Origin: Massilia agri
GTDB lineage: Bacteria > Pseudomonadota > Gammaproteobacteria > Burkholderiales > Burkholderiaceae_D
Reading direction: 5' to 3'
DNA length: 64,000 nt
NCBI RefSeq assembly: GCF_024753255.1
Contig: NZ_JANUHA010000019.1
Location: forward strand, 20,046-84,045
How positions within the stretch are numbered: the stretch's first letter is position 1; each line of letters begins with the position of its first letter. Below the pieces are notes generated by a model. The model was given only the letters and a program-made list of their open reading frames with translations, was not told where the DNA came from and searched no databases. The translations under genes and the position numbers were made by a program. Positions 61,658 to 64,000 of the stretch are shown here, in pieces.

Positions 61658-63975
61658 CCGACCTGATTCCAGAACTGCGCACGCCGACCGCGCCCGAGGG
61701 CACCGGCCGCGTCAAGGGCGGCATGCCGGTCTCGCGCGTGGACGGCCGCGCCAAGGTGACGGGAAGCGCCCGCTACGCCGCCGAGGAGCAGGCGCCCGGC
61801 CTGCGCTATGGCGTGGTGGTGAGCGGCACCATCGCGAGGGGCCGCATCACCGCGATCGACACGGACGAAGCCTTGACTGCGCCCGGCGTGATCGAGGTCC
61901 TGACCCACCTGAACCGGCCGAAGATCCGCTCCTGGGACCTGGCCTACAAGGACATGACGGCCCCGGGCGGCTCGCCTTTCCGGCCGCTGTTCAGCGACCG
62001 GATCTTCTACAGCGGCCAGCCGGTCGCCCTGGTGGTCGCCGAGACCTTCGAGGCGGCGCGCTACGCCGCCCAGCTGGTCAAAGTGAATTACGAGGAAGAG
62101 AAGCACGAGACCGACCTGCTGGCCACCCTCGACCAGGCCTACAAGCCACGGCCGATGAAGGCCGGTTTCACGCCGCCCAGTTCCAAGGGCGACGCCGACA
62201 AGGCGTTCGAGGAGGCGCCGATCAAGATCGAGTCGCAGTTCTACCACGGGGTCGAGCACCATAACCCGATGGAGATGTTCGCCACCACCGTGATCCGCGG
62301 GGAGGACGGCCACCTGACCATCTACGACAAGACCCAGAGCTCGCAGAACAACCGCTGGTATGTGTCGCGCGCCTTCGGCCTGTCCAAGGACAAGGTCACC
62401 GTACGCAACCCCTTCGTGGGCGGCGCCTTCGGCTCCGGCCTGCGTCCCCAGTATCAACTGACCCTTGCCGTGATGGCGGCCCTGCAGCTGAAAAGCTCGG
62501 TGCGCGTGGTGCTCACGCGCCAGCAGATGTTCAGCTTCGGCCACCGGCCCGAGACCTGGCAGAAGGTGTCGCTCGCCGCCGACAAGGACGGCAAGCTGCA
62601 GGCGATCAAGCATGAAGCCATCCACGAGACCTCGCGCCTGGAAGACTACGTCGAGGTGGTCGTGAACTGGTCAGGGCAGCTCTACGCCTGCGACAACATC
62701 AAGCTGGGCTACAAGCTGGTGGCCCATGACCGCCACTCGCCGATCGACATGCGCGCTCCGGGCGCCGCCCACGGCGTGCATGCCCTGGAGGTGGCGATGG
62801 ACGAACTGGCCTACAAGCTGAAGATGGACCCGCTGCAGTTCCGCCGGCTGAATTACGCGAGCGTGAATCCGCTCGACGACAAGCCCTATTCGACCAAGGA
62901 GCTGCACCAGTGCTACGACAAGGGCGCCGCCCGTTTCGGCTGGGACAAGCGTCCGCTCGAGCCGCGCTCGATGGTCGACGGCGAGGAGCTGGTCGGCTGG
63001 GGCATGGCGACCGGCATCTGGGACTCGCTGGTGATGGTGGCGCGCGTCAGCGCGGTGCTGCATGCGGACGGCCGCCTGGTGGTGAGCAGCGCGGCCTCGG
63101 ACATCGGCACCGGCACCTATACCGTCATGTCGATGATCGCCGCCGAGTGCATGGGCCTGCCGCTGGAAAGAGTGACTTTCCAGCTGGGCGACTCGACCCT
63201 GCCGATGGCGCCGATCGAGGGCGGTTCCTCGCACGTGACCACGGTGGGCGGCGGCGTGCATGGCGCTTGCGAGAAGCTGCAGAAGACCCTCATCAAGATT
63301 GCGAAGGCGATGCCCGGCTCGCCGCTGGCCAAAGCAAAGCCGAAGGACATCGAGTTCATCGATGGCGCCATGCAGCTGCGCAATCGCCCCGACGTGTCGC
63401 TGCGCCTGTCCGAGGTGCTGGCGGCGAAAGGGGTCGACCGTCTCGAAGAGAAGTTCTTCATGACCCCGCAGATGGCCAAGCAGCGCAAGTTCACCCGGGC
63501 GGTGCACTCGGCCGTGTTCTGCGAGGTGCGCGTCAACGAAAAGCTCGGCATGGTGCGGGTCACGCGCGTGGTCAGCGCGGTGGCGGCCGGCCGCATCATC
63601 AGCGGCAAGACGGCGGCCAGCCAGGTCAGCGGCGCCGTCGTCTGGGGCATCAGCCAGGCCCTGCACGAGGAGAGCTTCACCGACCACAGGTTTGGGCGCT
63701 TCATGAACCACAACTACGCCGAGTACCACGTGGCCGTGAATGCCGACATCCACGACATCGACGTGATCTTCGCCCAGGAGGACGACCGCATCGTCAGCAA
63801 GCAGCTCGGCGCCAAGGGCGTGGGCGAGATCGGCATCGTGGGCGTGTCGGCGGCGATCAGCAACGCGATCTTCCACGCGACGGGCAAGCGCCTGCGCAGC
63901 ACGCCGATCACGCCGGACAAGGTGCTGCTGGGCGATCGCGAAATTCCGGTCGAGGAGCCGCCGCAGGCGAAGTGA
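61654..63975 (+). CDS. paoC: Molybdenum hydroxylase catalytic subunit (PaoC-like)
   Basis: A 773-residue subunit holding the molybdopterin cofactor. Family features are SRVDGRAKVTGSARY near the start, NPFVGGAFGSGLRPQ (cofactor loop), DMRAPGAAHGVHALE and the catalytic Glu725 in GAKGVGEIGIVGV. With the two preceding subunits it should oxidise aldehydes (broad-range aromatic aldehydes for E. coli PaoABC) or related heterocycles; the substrate is inference. A PaoD/XdhC-type cofactor-insertion gene would be expected next, but the window ends 25 bases later. Confidence 0.9.
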   Translation: MTDLIPELRTPTAPEGTGRVKGGMPVSRVDGRAKVTGSARYAAEEQAPGLRYGVVVSGTIARGRITAIDTDEALTAPGVIEVLTHLNRPKIRSWDLAYKDMTAPGGSPFRPLFSDRIFYSGQPVALVVAETFEAARYAAQLVKVNYEEEKHETDLLATLDQAYKPRPMKAGFTPPSSKGDADKAFEEAPIKIESQFYHGVEHHNPMEMFATTVIRGEDGHLTIYDKTQSSQNNRWYVSRAFGLSKDKVTVRNPFVGGAFGSGLRPQYQLTLAVMAALQLKSSVRVVLTRQQMFSFGHRPETWQKVSLAADKDGKLQAIKHEAIHETSRLEDYVEVVVNWSGQLYACDNIKLGYKLVAHDRHSPIDMRAPGAAHGVHALEVAMDELAYKLKMDPLQFRRLNYASVNPLDDKPYSTKELHQCYDKGAARFGWDKRPLEPRSMVDGEELVGWGMATGIWDSLVMVARVSAVLHADGRLVVSSAASDIGTGTYTVMSMIAAECMGLPLERVTFQLGDSTLPMAPIEGGSSHVTTVGGGVHGACEKLQKTLIKIAKAMPGSPLAKAKPKDIEFIDGAMQLRNRPDVSLRLSEVLAAKGVDRLEEKFFMTPQMAKQRKFTRAVHSAVFCEVRVNEKLGMVRVTRVVSAVAAGRIISGKTAASQVSGAVVWGISQALHEESFTDHRFGRFMNHNYAEYHVAVNADIHDIDVIFAQEDDRIVSKQLGAKGVGEIGIVGVSAAISNAIFHATGKRLRSTPITPDKVLLGDREIPVEEPPQAK

Positions 63976-64000
63976 GCGGCAAACCGGCATCACGACAAAC

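Overview
The window is about 64 kb of high-GC (roughly two-thirds G+C), gene-dense bacterial chromosome. Gene content and protein flavour (several TonB-dependent receptors with adjacent glycosidases, many GGDEF/EAL proteins, KefF/KefC, a MocR regulator, a PaoABC-like oxidoreductase) suggest a beta-proteobacterium of the Oxalobacteraceae, Massilia/Telluria type. That placement is inference from protein style; no rRNA or tRNA gene was seen. I found no prophage, transposase, CRISPR array or plasmid gene. Very long antisense reading frames lie opposite most genes because of base composition and were discarded.

Layout. 1-239: 5' end of a PAS-type signalling protein. 386-2714: kefF-kefC potassium efflux pair. 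2848-5667: four-PAS GGDEF-EAL protein, convergent with a GlxA-type regulator (5615-6592). 6677-9059: serine hydrolase and D-2-hydroxyacid dehydrogenase. 9056-21091: a carbohydrate locus, mostly on the minus strand, with a secreted GH43 enzyme, a CUT1-type ABC importer (binding protein, two permeases, ATPase), a LacI regulator, a TonB-dependent receptor and an intracellular GH43 enzyme; an EamA transporter sits inside it on the plus strand. 21442-28194: a second TonB-dependent receptor followed by a DISM hybrid histidine kinase and a REC-GGDEF response regulator. 28191-29986: a MocR regulator divergent from an 81-aa membrane protein.

29908-30605 is the oddest stretch: a decayed 289-bp tandem duplication of two convergent gene ends, each copy carrying a 97-bp element bounded by 25-bp inverted repeats that are themselves palindromic. 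30513-35535 holds a proline-rich single-pass membrane protein, DedA, LysR, a methyltransferase, OsmC and pirin. 35771-38301 holds an ankyrin protein and a GAF-GGDEF-EAL protein with a degenerate GSDEF site.

38283-46405 is a disaccharide phosphorolysis locus: lacI, GH65 phosphorylase, pgmB and an MFS transporter on the minus strand, divergent from a third TonB-dependent receptor, with two identical LacI-type operators between them, one overlapping a receptor promoter. After it come a small periplasmic protein, a GNAT acetyltransferase, a LytS/LytTR two-component pair, purU, an Atm1-like ABC exporter, a chemoreceptor with a C-terminal CheR-docking motif, a membrane diguanylate cyclase, a secreted small protein with a DUF2145 protein, an M16 protease, and a PaoABC-like molybdenum hydroxylase that reaches nearly to the window edge.

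The recurring logic is outer-membrane substrate capture (three TonB receptors), dedicated inner-membrane uptake and hydrolysis or phosphorolysis under LacI control, and a large c-di-GMP signalling complement (four GGDEF proteins).
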